Shown: positions 25,684-34,745 of the stretch, piece by piece
Layout of the letters: each line of letters begins with the position of its first letter
Position numbering within the stretch: the stretch's first letter is position 1
Origin: an uncultured Porphyromonadaceae bacterium
GTDB lineage: Bacteria; Bacteroidota; Bacteroidia; Bacteroidales; Barnesiellaceae
NCBI GenBank assembly: GCA_900538555.1
Contig: UPYI01000009.1
Coordinates: 96,061-160,060, forward strand
Direction of reading: 5' to 3'
DNA: 64,000 bases
Translations under genes and position numbers: made by a program
Notes under the pieces: model-generated
The model's database searches: none
Seen by the model: only the letters and a program-made list of their open reading frames with translations
Told to the model about the DNA's origin: nothing

Positions 25684-26424
25684 ATGGAAGAACAAAAGCT
25701 ATTCGAATATACCTACTCGTTGGAACCAGCCGACGTGAACGGGCAGAAAGAACTGCCGCTTACTTTATTGGTAAAACGCATATTGGAAGTTGCCACGCTA
25801 CACGCCGAGTCGTGGAACGCCGGATACAGCACACTGATCAAAACCCGCGAGGCATGGGTATTATCCCGTCTGGTTGTGGAAATGTACCGCTATCCGCAGA
25901 TACAGGAAGAATATACGTTGCAAACGTGGGTGGAAAGTTACAACCGACACTTCTCCGCCCGCAATTTCACCATTTACGACAAGGATCGGAATGTCTGCGG
26001 GTATGCTCAGACCATCTGGGTAGTCATCAACCTCGACACCCGCGAATCGTTAGATATTACGCAGTACGAATATATCGCCCGCAATGTCTGCCCCGAGAAG
26101 AAGATAGAGATCGCTCCGCAATCGCGCATCCGCAACGTCGCCGACGAACATCCCCTGCACTTCGACATCAAATACAGTGACATAGACCTCAACCGTCATT
26201 TCAACAGTGTGAAATATGTCGAACATATCGTCGATCTGTTTCCGCTGGAACGGTTCGACCGCAACCGGGTCGGCAGATTCGAAATCAGTTTCATGAACGA
26301 AGCCGGATATGGCGAAACGGTAGAACTCTACCGATGCGAGGAATCGTCCGGGAATTTTACCGTAGAGATGCGCCACGGAGAAAAGACGCTTTGCCGAAGC
26401 CGCATCGTCTTCGTTCCCCGATAG
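25684..26424 (+). CDS. Acyl-ACP thioesterase
   Basis: A 246-residue double hot-dog protein of the FatA/FatB-like family. Residues 1-130 form the first hot-dog (TREAWVLSRLVVEMYRYPQ, SARNFTIYD), and the second contains SDIDLNRHFNSVKYVEHIVD, which holds the Asn-x-His pair of the family's active site. It releases fatty acids from acyl carrier protein in the cytosol. The start at 25684 places the first domain correctly; an ATG at 25648 lies inside the repeat. A strong palindromic terminator follows. Confidence 0.92.
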   Translation: MEEQKLFEYTYSLEPADVNGQKELPLTLLVKRILEVATLHAESWNAGYSTLIKTREAWVLSRLVVEMYRYPQIQEEYTLQTWVESYNRHFSARNFTIYDKDRNVCGYAQTIWVVINLDTRESLDITQYEYIARNVCPEKKIEIAPQSRIRNVADEHPLHFDIKYSDIDLNRHFNSVKYVEHIVDLFPLERFDRNRVGRFEISFMNEAGYGETVELYRCEESSGNFTVEMRHGEKTLCRSRIVFVPR

Positions 26425-26456
26425 TCCGCAATACGACAAACGCCACACAGATAACT

Positions 26457-26500
26457 AAACGCCGGAAGAGGGGGCATGATGCCCCCTCTTCCGGCGTTTA
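26457..26500. terminator. Bidirectional terminator between thioesterase and yidC
   Basis: AAACGCCGGAAGAGGGGGCAT and its reverse complement are adjacent, a near-perfect 21-bp stem between two converging genes. Confidence 0.95.
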
Positions 26501-26516
26501 TAATCATTCGAGAATA

Positions 26517-28406
26517 TTATCTGCGATTCTTATTCTGGCGTTTCTGCTGTTCTCTCAACTGAGCCTGTTGTATCCGTTGAGCCTCTTCGAGCCGAGCCAT
26601 AAATCCGCTTTTCTTCCGCGGTTTGCTTTGGTTGGCTTTCAGTTTTGCCAATACTTTCTCTTCATTCACCACCTTGCGGAAAATGTAAGTCTGGATGATC
26701 GTGATCAACAACGAAAGGAAGTAATAGTAGCTCAAACCGGCTGCATAGTTGTTGAAGAATACCATAAACATGATCGGCATCAGATACATCATCAACTTCA
26801 TACCGGGCATCTGCTGTTGTCCAGCCTGGCTCGACATGTTCACTTTCGTATAAAGAATATTCGTAACGGTCATCAACAAACAGAACAGACTGATGTGGTT
26901 TCCGAAATAAGGCGTTACGAGCGGAATGTATGTATCCCAACTGAATATGGAGTCGTACGACGAAAGGTCTTTCGCCCAAAGGAAAGGTTCGCCACGCAAC
27001 TCGATCGAAGAGGGGAAGAAGGCGAACATCGCCAACAGGATCGGCATCTGCAACAACAACGGCAAGCATCCGCCCATCGGGTTCACACCCGCCTTGCGGT
27101 AAAGGTCCATCGTAAGCTGCTGACGTTCCAATGCTTTCTCCTGTCCCGGATGCTTCTCGTTGATCTCCTTGATTTGAGGAGCCAGCACACGCATCCGCGC
27201 CTGCGACATATACGATTTATAGGTGAACGGGAAAAGGATCAACTTGATGAACAAGGTCAGCAACAGAATGATAAGTCCGTAATTGCTGAAATATTTGCCC
27301 AAGAACGTGAATACCGGAATGATAATCCATGTATTGATCCAGCGGAAGAACTGATACCCCAGCGGTACGAGCTGATCCAGATCGAGTTCGTCGTTGCCCG
27401 AACGTCCCTTGTCGTACGAAGCCAACAACGGATAGAGGTTCGGACCGAGGAAGAAGGTATAACCGTCCAACTGTGCTGCCGACGGATCGTAAGGGATCGT
27501 AGCCTCGGTGTGGAACTCTTTCAAATATTTATCGTCGTGCAATACTTTGGATGTCAATATCGCTTCGCTGAACCGGTCGTCGGCAATCAAAGCCGTAGAG
27601 AAGAACTGATTTTTATATCCGATCCATTTCAGACTGGTCGTTACCCGTTCGCGATCGTCCTTGTTTTCGCTCAACGATTCCACATCGTCGCCCAAGAATT
27701 TATAAGACAACCGGCTGTTCCGTTCTTCGAACATTCTGCCTTTCTCCTGACGGCGCATTTTTTGGTTCCAGAAGAAATCGAGGTAAACGACATTCGACGG
27801 AATCACACTCTGCATATTCTCCTGCACAAGATCCATTTTCAGCATATAGCTGTTTTCGGGCAGAGTATAGCGATACCCCCACTTGCTGCCGTTGGTAGTG
27901 GTAAGCGTCATCAATACGCTGTTGCCCTGTACCGTAGGCTGGAAATAGAGATCGTTCGTATTTACCACACGGGCATTGGTGCGCAGCACGAAACCGTAAT
28001 CGTTCTCTTCGCCGGAGAACAGGCACACTTGTGCCGAATCATACGCCAGATAATTATTCAACGTAGCCGAATACAGTCTGCCGCCTTTGGAAGAAAAGGT
28101 CAAAGTGACCAGATCGTTCGAAAGGGTGATCAGTTCTTCCGTGCCATTGACACACGAGGCAAACTCTCCGAAACGGTCTAAATAAAGCGAATCTACATTT
28201 ACTCCCGTTTTCCGGGCTTCTTCGGCTTTACGTTCCTGTTCAGCCACCATAGCCACCTGCTCCAACCGGGCGTTTTCGACACGAGCCAAAGAATCGAGAT
28301 AATGTTGTTGAGCCTCCAACTGCTCGGGGGTCGGGCGCGAAAGCCACGTAAAGCCGAACAGGATCAGACCCATCAACAGAAATCCGATGATTGTGTTCTT
28401 ATCCAT
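26517..28406 (-). CDS. yidC: Membrane protein insertase YidC
   Basis: A 629-residue YidC of the Gram-negative type: first membrane segment (residues 5-20; IIGFLLMGLILFGFTW), a large periplasmic beta domain (to about 350), then the conserved insertase core with IIPVFTFLGKYFSNYGL, NPMGGCLPLLLQMPIL and the last helices. The basic tail, rich in Lys, Arg and Gln, can bind the ribosome. It inserts proteins into the inner membrane alone or with SecYEG. It follows pyrG by 29 bp on the same strand and probably shares its transcript. Confidence 0.98.
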   Translation of the reverse strand: MDKNTIIGFLLMGLILFGFTWLSRPTPEQLEAQQHYLDSLARVENARLEQVAMVAEQERKAEEARKTGVNVDSLYLDRFGEFASCVNGTEELITLSNDLVTLTFSSKGGRLYSATLNNYLAYDSAQVCLFSGEENDYGFVLRTNARVVNTNDLYFQPTVQGNSVLMTLTTTNGSKWGYRYTLPENSYMLKMDLVQENMQSVIPSNVVYLDFFWNQKMRRQEKGRMFEERNSRLSYKFLGDDVESLSENKDDRERVTTSLKWIGYKNQFFSTALIADDRFSEAILTSKVLHDDKYLKEFHTEATIPYDPSAAQLDGYTFFLGPNLYPLLASYDKGRSGNDELDLDQLVPLGYQFFRWINTWIIIPVFTFLGKYFSNYGLIILLLTLFIKLILFPFTYKSYMSQARMRVLAPQIKEINEKHPGQEKALERQQLTMDLYRKAGVNPMGGCLPLLLQMPILLAMFAFFPSSIELRGEPFLWAKDLSSYDSIFSWDTYIPLVTPYFGNHISLFCLLMTVTNILYTKVNMSSQAGQQQMPGMKLMMYLMPIMFMVFFNNYAAGLSYYYFLSLLITIIQTYIFRKVVNEEKVLAKLKANQSKPRKKSGFMARLEEAQRIQQAQLREQQKRQNKNRR

Positions 28407-28435
28407 GAAATTTTTTTTACAATTATTTTTTCTGT

Positions 28436-30049
28436 TTATTTCTTATCTTCTTTATATGCGATAGCCGCCCGGATGAAATCGACGAACAACGGGTTCGGTC
28501 TCAATACGGTACTGTTGTATTCGGGATGGTATTGCGTACCGACGAACCAACGCAACGACGGTATTTCCACCACTTCCACCAAATGCGTATCGGGATTCTC
28601 GCCGACGCAACGCATACCGGCTTTTTCAAATTCTTCGCGATATGCGCTGTTGAACTCGAAACGGTGACGGTGGCGTTCGCGGATATGTGTCGTACCATAA
28701 GCCTTGCAAGCGATCGAATCTTCCGCCAACACACAATCGTATGCACCCAAACGCATCGTTCCGCCCATGTTGGAAACACTCTTCTGGTCTTCCATCAGGT
28801 CGATCACGTTGTATTTTGCGGTTACATTCATCTCCGTCGAATTTGCCTCGGCATAGCCCAACACGTTGCGGGCGAATTCGATCACCATACATTGCATACC
28901 CAGACAGATTCCAAAGGTAGGAATATCGTGTTCGCGGGCATATTTCAGAGCCGAGAACTTACCTTCGATACCGCGTTGTCCGAATCCCGGAGCGATTATG
29001 ATACCGTCCATTTCGCCCAACAGACTTTCGACATTCGAGTCGTTCAGTTTTTCGGAATGGATATGGCGCAGTTCCAGTTTACGGTCGTTATAGGTTGCCG
29101 CCTGGAACAACGATTCGTTGATCGATTTATAAGCATCGGGCAGTTCGACATATTTCCCGACCAATCCGATACGTACGGTTTTCGTCGCATTCTTCATCCG
29201 GTACAGGAAGTGAGTCCAAGCCTCCAAGTCGGGTTCTTTGTCGCTGGTCACGCCCGTTTTATTCAGAACGATCTCATCGAGATGTTGCTGGTGCATGCGC
29301 ATCGGCACCTCATAAATCGACGGCACGTCGATCGACTGGATAACCGCCGCAGGGTCTACATTACAGAACTGTGCCACCTTGCGTCGCAGATCGGCAGACA
29401 GTTCGTGTTCGGTACGCAGCACCAAGATATCCGGCTGGATACCTACCTCCTGCAACTGTTTTACAGAGTGTTGGGTAGGCTTCGTCTTCAACTCTTTTGC
29501 TGCTGCAATAAAGGGAACATAAGTCAAGTGGATGCAAACGCAGTTACGGCCCAATTCCCAACGCAACTGACGCACACTTTCGATAAACGGCAACGATTCG
29601 ATGTCGCCGACCGTTCCGCCGATCTCCGTGATCACGAAATCGAATTCGTTTTTCGTTCCGAGCAACTTCACATTGCGTTTGATCTCGTCTGTGATATGAG
29701 GTATGATCTGTACGGTTTTGCCCAGATAATCGCCACGACGTTCCTTGTCGATCACATTCTGGTAGATACGTCCGGTCGTAATATTATTCGCCCGGGTAGT
29801 CTGGATATTGGTGAAACGTTCGTAATGACCCAAATCCAGATCGGCTTCATGCCCATCGACCGTAACATAACATTCTCCATGTTCATAAGGATTGAGCGTA
29901 CCCGGATCGATATTGATGTACGGATCGAACTTTTGAATGGTCACTTTAAAACCGCGAGCCTGCAACAATCGGGCGAGAGATGCCGATATGATACCTTTTC
30001 CTAACGACGAAACCACACCGCCTGTTACAAAAATATACTTTGTATCCAC
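28436..30049 (-). CDS. pyrG: CTP synthase PyrG
   Basis: At 537 residues this is full length. The synthetase domain begins KYIFVTGGVVSSLGKGIISA with the P-loop, and the glutaminase domain has the nucleophile elbow FGICLGMQC and the His-Glu pair in HPEYNS. It makes CTP from UTP, ATP and glutamine in the cytosol. The promoter at 30099 leaves a leader of about 40 nt. YidC is encoded next in the same direction. Confidence 0.98.
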   Translation of the reverse strand: MDTKYIFVTGGVVSSLGKGIISASLARLLQARGFKVTIQKFDPYINIDPGTLNPYEHGECYVTVDGHEADLDLGHYERFTNIQTTRANNITTGRIYQNVIDKERRGDYLGKTVQIIPHITDEIKRNVKLLGTKNEFDFVITEIGGTVGDIESLPFIESVRQLRWELGRNCVCIHLTYVPFIAAAKELKTKPTQHSVKQLQEVGIQPDILVLRTEHELSADLRRKVAQFCNVDPAAVIQSIDVPSIYEVPMRMHQQHLDEIVLNKTGVTSDKEPDLEAWTHFLYRMKNATKTVRIGLVGKYVELPDAYKSINESLFQAATYNDRKLELRHIHSEKLNDSNVESLLGEMDGIIIAPGFGQRGIEGKFSALKYAREHDIPTFGICLGMQCMVIEFARNVLGYAEANSTEMNVTAKYNVIDLMEDQKSVSNMGGTMRLGAYDCVLAEDSIACKAYGTTHIRERHRHRFEFNSAYREEFEKAGMRCVGENPDTHLVEVVEIPSLRWFVGTQYHPEYNSTVLRPNPLFVDFIRAAIAYKEDKK

Positions 30050-30098
30050 TTCTGTATAGTTTATTTATGTGTATAACTGAGGATAAATTTTTAAATCG

Positions 30099-30106
30099 CA
30101 AAATTA
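30099..30106 (-). promoter_or_regulatory. Promoter of pyrG (and yidC)
   Basis: TAATTTTG on the minus strand matches TAnnTTTG. Confidence 0.65.
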
Positions 30107-30171
30107 GCAAAAATAATTCATAATGTTTCATATCGAATACGGATAATAAAATCTATTAACAAATCGACTGG

Positions 30172-30226
30172 GTTTCCGATAGCCGAGTGCAGAGCCGAAC
30201 TCGTTCGGGCTATGCCGAGAAAAGAA
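30172..30226 (-). repeat. Dispersed palindromic repeat, single unit
   Basis: TTTCCGATAGCCGAGTGCAGAG, palindrome CCGAAC-TC-GTTCGG, then GCTATGCCGAGAAAAG. It is close to the consensus and lies between pyrG and the DUF3078 gene. Confidence 0.8.
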
Positions 30227-30329
30227 ACGGAGTATAAGCACGGACGGAATTCAGGCACGGCATTTTCGCCCCGAAAAGGAGGAGAGACAGAAAATCGTGC
30301 ATTTTGTTTCTCATTCATCTACATTCCAT

Positions 30330-30337
30330 TATCTTTG
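30330..30337 (+). promoter_or_regulatory. Distal promoter box of the DUF3078 gene
   Basis: TATCTTTG inside the first repeat unit; the same box recurs 74 bp downstream. Confidence 0.55.
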
Positions 30338-30403
30338 TAGAAGATAAGCTGCACTCGGCAAAGCTATTCAAACAAGTTTGATGTCTCTACTTTCGATTTG
30401 CAG

Positions 30404-30411
30404 TATCTTTG
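30404..30411 (+). promoter_or_regulatory. Proximal promoter box of the DUF3078 gene
   Basis: TATCTTTG inside the second repeat unit, about 55-75 bp before the possible start codons. Confidence 0.65.
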
Positions 30412-30465
30412 TAGAAGATAAACTGCACTCGGCAAAGCACAAGCGAACTCGGCTCTGCTTTCGGC

Positions 30466-31869
30466 ATGTTTTATAAAAAGCAAATGAAATTACAATATAT
30501 GTCACGTCACATTGCGAACATCTTTCTATTCTTCGGTTTATTGTCAGTCGCTACCGGTCGGGCAGAGACAACGGACTCCATACCCGATCTGCCGTTGGAT
30601 TCCATTATAGCCCTCATCACCGATACCCTACCGTCGGACAGCATTGCCGAACCGCTGTTATTAGACAACGATATGCGGCAGTCGCTCATCGAGCTGTTAT
30701 CGGAAGACAGTATCGCAAAACAGGAACAGTCGGTCTCGATTTTCTTTCCGGTCGTTTTCAACGGACAGAAATCGACCCCGCCGCTGAAACTCGACTTCTT
30801 GTCCAAACCGAAACCGACCTTTCAAGAGCAATGGACTCTCAACCCCGACATCGCATGGATAGAGAAAGCCGATCGGGAAAGCCGGCTTATGGCTCGTGCC
30901 GAAAATGAAGCGATCATCGCACGCCCCGACCGGATACGCTGGACCCGTGAGAATTTTCCGGAATTACCACAGGAGTATATCGTCAAAACGCCCAAAGCAA
31001 ATACGCTGAAAGTAGAAGAACAGCCGATCGACATTGTACAGACAGTCGGGAAAGAAAACATCCGGATCAAACGGTGGATCACCCAGTTCCATTCGGTCGT
31101 ACAACTTTCCCAGATATACCTCTCACCCAACTGGTATCAAGGCGGCAACAGCAACTTTACGATCGTAAGCGACCAAAATTTTTCGTTACGTTACAACCAC
31201 GAAGTATACAACCCTAAAATATTGTTCGAGAACTTCTTCCAATGGAGGTTGAACATCAACAGTACGCCCGACGACAACCTGCACAAGATAAAGTTCAGCG
31301 AAGATATGTTCCAGATCAATTCGAAGTTCGGTATCAAGGCTTACAAAAACTGGTACTACTCCACCTCGCTATTGTTCAAGACCATGTTCTTCACCAACTA
31401 CGAAAGCAACAGCCATGTGCGCACCTCGCAGTTTATGACTCCCAGTGAATTCAACCTCGGTGTCGGTCTCACATACCAATATTCCAAAGGGAAGTTTTCC
31501 ACGTCGATGGCCATATCGCCGCTCTCATACAACTTGAAATTCGTAGCGGTCAGTTCGCATATAGATGTCACGAGGTTCGGTATCAAGGAAGGCAAGAAAT
31601 CGCTGAACCAAGTCGGTTCGTCGTTCGACGGCTCGATGACATGGGAGTTTGCCCCACGCATGTTTTGGAGATCCCGGTTGTTCTTCTTTACCGATTACGA
31701 GAAACTGCAAGCCGACTTCGAGAATACGCTCGACCTGATGATCAACCGCTATTTCTCCACACGCCTTTTCCTGCATCTGCGCTACGACGATTCGACAGCC
31801 AAAGATAAAGATTTCGGCTACTTGCAGATAAAGGAGCTGTTGAGCATCGGTTTCAACTACACATTCTAA
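30466..31869 (+). CDS. DUF3078 family envelope protein
   Basis: A 467-residue protein with a signal peptide (IANIFLFFGLLSVATGRAE) and a C-terminal half of alternating strands, with SQIYLSPNWYQGGNSNFTIV and NFSLRYNHEVYNP, which I recognise as the DUF3078 outer-membrane barrel family. Function is unknown. Three ATGs are possible (30466, 30484, 30499); the first touches the end of the repeat unit, so one of the later two may be used. A small secreted protein gene follows at once. Confidence 0.85.
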   Translation: MFYKKQMKLQYMSRHIANIFLFFGLLSVATGRAETTDSIPDLPLDSIIALITDTLPSDSIAEPLLLDNDMRQSLIELLSEDSIAKQEQSVSIFFPVVFNGQKSTPPLKLDFLSKPKPTFQEQWTLNPDIAWIEKADRESRLMARAENEAIIARPDRIRWTRENFPELPQEYIVKTPKANTLKVEEQPIDIVQTVGKENIRIKRWITQFHSVVQLSQIYLSPNWYQGGNSNFTIVSDQNFSLRYNHEVYNPKILFENFFQWRLNINSTPDDNLHKIKFSEDMFQINSKFGIKAYKNWYYSTSLLFKTMFFTNYESNSHVRTSQFMTPSEFNLGVGLTYQYSKGKFSTSMAISPLSYNLKFVAVSSHIDVTRFGIKEGKKSLNQVGSSFDGSMTWEFAPRMFWRSRLFFFTDYEKLQADFENTLDLMINRYFSTRLFLHLRYDDSTAKDKDFGYLQIKELLSIGFNYTF

Positions 31870-31870
31870 A

Positions 31871-32446
31871 ATGAGGAAACACATGAAAAAAGTTCTGGTC
31901 AGTCTGCTTTGTCTTGTTTCATTGATCGCCAAAGCACAAATCAGCGACGAAATATATTACTCGGAAACACCGCCGTTCAAAAGCCTTTTCATAGAGAACT
32001 ATTCGGAAGAACAGGCACGGGCTTATCTGGACTCCGCCATGATCGACATCTGGGAAGGTATCTGGGAATTCATACGGCACGAAACGGTAGTCTGCATCGA
32101 ACGTTTCTCCGACGATCATTTTTCAGCGCAATTCACACACCGGATCATACTGTTGCATTCGGAAAAATATACCGGTATTCCTACCGGGACAGTCATCGGA
32201 TACCTTACTAAGGAGTGGATCGAGGACGGCACATTTTGTTGGTTATACGACATCAGAATGGGCAGTGCCATGCTTTATCCCAAACGAAAAACAGCCGTAT
32301 TATCGAATGACGACAATTTCATCCACTTTCTCCGCACCCGAAAAAGAAACGGATACATACTCAGAAGTCTTGTTTCCAAGGGTTTCCGCCGGGTATATCC
32401 CAAAGTGGAGCATCAGAAATACCGGGTAGAAGATATTTATCTGTAA
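31871..32446 (+). CDS. Hypothetical secreted protein
   Basis: A 191-residue protein with a clear signal peptide (KKVLVSLLCLVSLIAKAQ). The mature part has no motif I recognise; it is rich in aromatic residues (IDIWEGIWEFI, GTFCWLYDIRMG) and ends in a basic segment. It begins 1 bp after the DUF3078 stop; a second ATG at 31883 gives a tidier signal peptide and has GAGGAAAC before it. Co-expression with DUF3078 is likely. No function is proposed. Confidence 0.75.
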   Translation: MRKHMKKVLVSLLCLVSLIAKAQISDEIYYSETPPFKSLFIENYSEEQARAYLDSAMIDIWEGIWEFIRHETVVCIERFSDDHFSAQFTHRIILLHSEKYTGIPTGTVIGYLTKEWIEDGTFCWLYDIRMGSAMLYPKRKTAVLSNDDNFIHFLRTRKRNGYILRSLVSKGFRRVYPKVEHQKYRVEDIYL

Positions 32447-32496
32447 AAAGCGGTCGGACCGTTTGCCGCATTCTGCATACGGAAAGCCGCCATAGT

Positions 32497-32961
32497 TTAG
32501 AATTTTCTGAAAACCAATTTTTTATCCGGCTGATTTTCGGGCGAAAGGATAAGAGCGGACGAGGTCAGCCGTTCGATCTTGAAATGAATGTTCGCCCCCG
32601 ACGGGTCATCGGCATTTTCCAATTTGACAAACAGCATATTCAGATACGGGCGGTTGTCCGCATCGTCCCAAGTGCCCCACTCCGGCACCACATGATAGCA
32701 GATCAGCCGGTCGCCTTCGTGGCTGAACATTCCGTAAACATTCTTCGTCTCGTGCAGTTTCTCATCCGTCAGCCAACGGATATTCAGCACCGTACCCTGA
32801 AATTTATAATACATCGTTTCTACCGACGTCTCTTTCTCTCCTTGCTGCACCGTCATCAACTGCCACGTACCGAAAAGTTTCCCGATATGCCCGTTATGCT
32901 GCGTACACGAAGTACACAACCCGAGAAGGGCAACCCATATAATCATTCTGACAACTTTCAT
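32497..32961 (-). CDS. Small lipocalin-like lipoprotein
   Basis: A 154-residue lipoprotein (signal ...LLGLCTSC). The mature part begins GKLFGTWQLMTVQQGE, the start of a lipocalin-like or DUF4488-like barrel in Bacteroidota, and continues with alternating strands to the C-terminal LVFRKF. It follows the Wzi-family gene by 5 bp, so the two share a transcript. Ligand unknown. Confidence 0.75.
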   Translation of the reverse strand: MKVVRMIIWVALLGLCTSCTQHNGHIGKLFGTWQLMTVQQGEKETSVETMYYKFQGTVLNIRWLTDEKLHETKNVYGMFSHEGDRLICYHVVPEWGTWDDADNRPYLNMLFVKLENADDPSGANIHFKIERLTSSALILSPENQPDKKLVFRKF

Positions 32962-32966
32962 ACCTG

Positions 32967-34541
32967 TTATTTTTTCCGGTTAAACAGAGATCCCGACTTG
33001 CCGACCGTCACCATCGCTCCATATTGATTGCCATACAACGAACCGACATCGCACGAAAATGCCGCCGAGAATGTCCAGCCCGACAGTTTTGCCGGTGTAT
33101 AAACGCACTCGGCAAGGAACGACCAGTCGTCCTGCGTGCTCGTCAGCGGAATAAACGGCGTACCCCAAGACACCCGATAGGAAGTCAGCATGCGGTATTT
33201 CCAATCGCCGGCAATGTACCCGGTCACACCGATATGTCCTCCCCGCACACGGGTATGCAAGTATTTCGGATACCCATCTTTGTTATACAGCGGAGATTTG
33301 AGCATCGGCGATCCCATACCCATACCATAATGCGCCCATCCGTTATAAAAATAATTATTATAATAGTCGTCCGCCCCCGACACATGACCGGTGACCGGGC
33401 TGCCGGGATGGTCATTTTCGGGCGAATAATGAATCGGACCGCTCTGGTTCGTCATATCCAGATACTCCACGACCGCCCCCGAAAGCCAGTTCTTCCGCCC
33501 GCTGTCATATTCCAAGCCATACAGTCCGTCGAAACCATTCAACTTCCCGATGCCCGACCCGTCCTCGAACGGGAACTGCACATAGGCTTTCAGCCGTGCC
33601 TTATTTTTGAACGTATATACGCCCGATACGCCCCAAGCCCCGACATGATTCCCGGCATAATAAATCCGTCCGAAAGCATTTTCGACCGGAACGAGAGCCT
33701 GAACAAAATCTACGAATGCCAGTTTGGGATTTTGCGACGACTTATAAATCCGCTGTTGCTGAATCTCGTCGAAAAAGCCTCCGGCATACGGATTATAAGT
33801 TCCGCCGAACTGTGCGGCATGCTCCATACCTATCGTAAAGACAAACGGTTCGTCCTTCTTCGTACTGAAAAAGAAACGCTTGTAGTGATACCACGAATGC
33901 AAGGCGATATTGCTGTTGTAATAATTGTAATGCGAACGGGTGTAATCGTCGTCCGTAAACTTACCGTACATGATATCGATCAATATCCGAAGCCAGCCCT
34001 TCGTTCCGGGAATAGCCCAGAAATCGAGAAACCCGATGCGGGCACCCGGTATCGGTCTCGCGTTGCCCGACCAGAGCAGATTTCCCGAACTCAACTCCCG
34101 ATTGGTTATAAAACTGTCGTATTCCTTTACACCTACGGTCAGATAGAGTTTCCAATATTTGATCTCGGCATACAGTTGCTGCACCCGGAATGCCGACGGG
34201 CGATAGCTCGTATATCCCCACTCGCCGCCAAGTGCGGCATCGTAACGGTAGCGGTCTATATCGACCGACGAAGAGTATCCGCCTACAAGATCGGCGCCGA
34301 ACCCATACGAGAACATCTTATCCGTATCCATAGGACGAAACAGACCTGCCCGCACGTAACCTTGCAGCGATTGCGTAAGCAAACCGTGCCGATTGGACGC
34401 CAGATAATAGGGTGCAAAATCGCCGTTTCCTCCTACGAAACCGGCAGACACCCGATATTCCATCGGATATTGAGCCGATGCCGGCACGGCAACCAGCCCG
34501 ATCAAGCCAAGCAATAAAATCCGTACAATGTACTTTCTCAT
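32967..34541 (-). CDS. Capsule assembly protein of the Wzi family
   Basis: A 524-residue outer-membrane protein: signal peptide MRKYIVRILLLGLIGLVAVP...ASAQ, then a barrel with FAPYYLASNRHGLLTQ near the N-terminus and repeated aromatic strands. The layout matches Bacteroidota Wzi, which holds capsule or exopolysaccharide at the surface. The start at 34541 is picked for the signal peptide; the longer reading to 34640 lacks one. It lies 2 kb from a polysaccharide locus on the same strand. Its promoter at 34681 sits in a dispersed repeat. Confidence 0.88.
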   Translation of the reverse strand: MRKYIVRILLLGLIGLVAVPASAQYPMEYRVSAGFVGGNGDFAPYYLASNRHGLLTQSLQGYVRAGLFRPMDTDKMFSYGFGADLVGGYSSSVDIDRYRYDAALGGEWGYTSYRPSAFRVQQLYAEIKYWKLYLTVGVKEYDSFITNRELSSGNLLWSGNARPIPGARIGFLDFWAIPGTKGWLRILIDIMYGKFTDDDYTRSHYNYYNSNIALHSWYHYKRFFFSTKKDEPFVFTIGMEHAAQFGGTYNPYAGGFFDEIQQQRIYKSSQNPKLAFVDFVQALVPVENAFGRIYYAGNHVGAWGVSGVYTFKNKARLKAYVQFPFEDGSGIGKLNGFDGLYGLEYDSGRKNWLSGAVVEYLDMTNQSGPIHYSPENDHPGSPVTGHVSGADDYYNNYFYNGWAHYGMGMGSPMLKSPLYNKDGYPKYLHTRVRGGHIGVTGYIAGDWKYRMLTSYRVSWGTPFIPLTSTQDDWSFLAECVYTPAKLSGWTFSAAFSCDVGSLYGNQYGAMVTVGKSGSLFNRKK

Positions 34542-34620
34542 AAAATCCAGACCGACAAGCGGGATGTTACCGGCAATGATGCCGCCGGAGTACAACTTAT
34601 CATTTACAAAAATAATGCAA

Positions 34621-34688
34621 ATCGGGAGCAGAGACATCAAACTCGTTTGAATGGCTATGCCGAGTGTAGCTTATCTTCTACAAAGATA
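34621..34688 (-). repeat. Dispersed repeat unit with promoter, upstream of the Wzi gene
   Basis: On the minus strand: TATCTTTGTAGAAGATAA, gCTaCACTCGGCATAGC, palindrome TCAAAC-GA-GTTTGA, then TGTCTCTGCTCCCGATTTGC. It is nearly the same as the unit at 30329, in front of an unrelated gene. Confidence 0.85.
34681..34688 (-). promoter_or_regulatory. Promoter of the Wzi gene
   Basis: TATCTTTG on the minus strand, within the inverted repeat TATCTT...AAGATA. The repeat unit would form the first 65 nt of the leader. Confidence 0.65.
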
Positions 34689-34745
34689 AAAGATATTATT
34701 CGGGCTACCAATTTTTTAACCGTCGTTTTCGCACTGCCATCAAAC

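Larger units (their letters stand above)
30329..30472 (+). repeat. Two repeat units, each starting with a promoter
   Basis: Both units begin TATCTTTGTAGAAGATAA (30330 and 30404) and go on ctGCACTCGGCAAAGC. The first has the palindrome TCAAAC-AA-GTTTGA; the second a degenerate centre followed by CTCGGCTCTGCTTTCGGC. TATCTTTG is a perfect -7 box and lies in the inverted repeat TATCTT...AAGATA. Confidence 0.8.

Noticed and set aside
26334..28181. A 615-codon plus-strand frame opposite yidC
   Set aside because: YidC is certain on the other strand; the frame also runs through the terminator at 26457.
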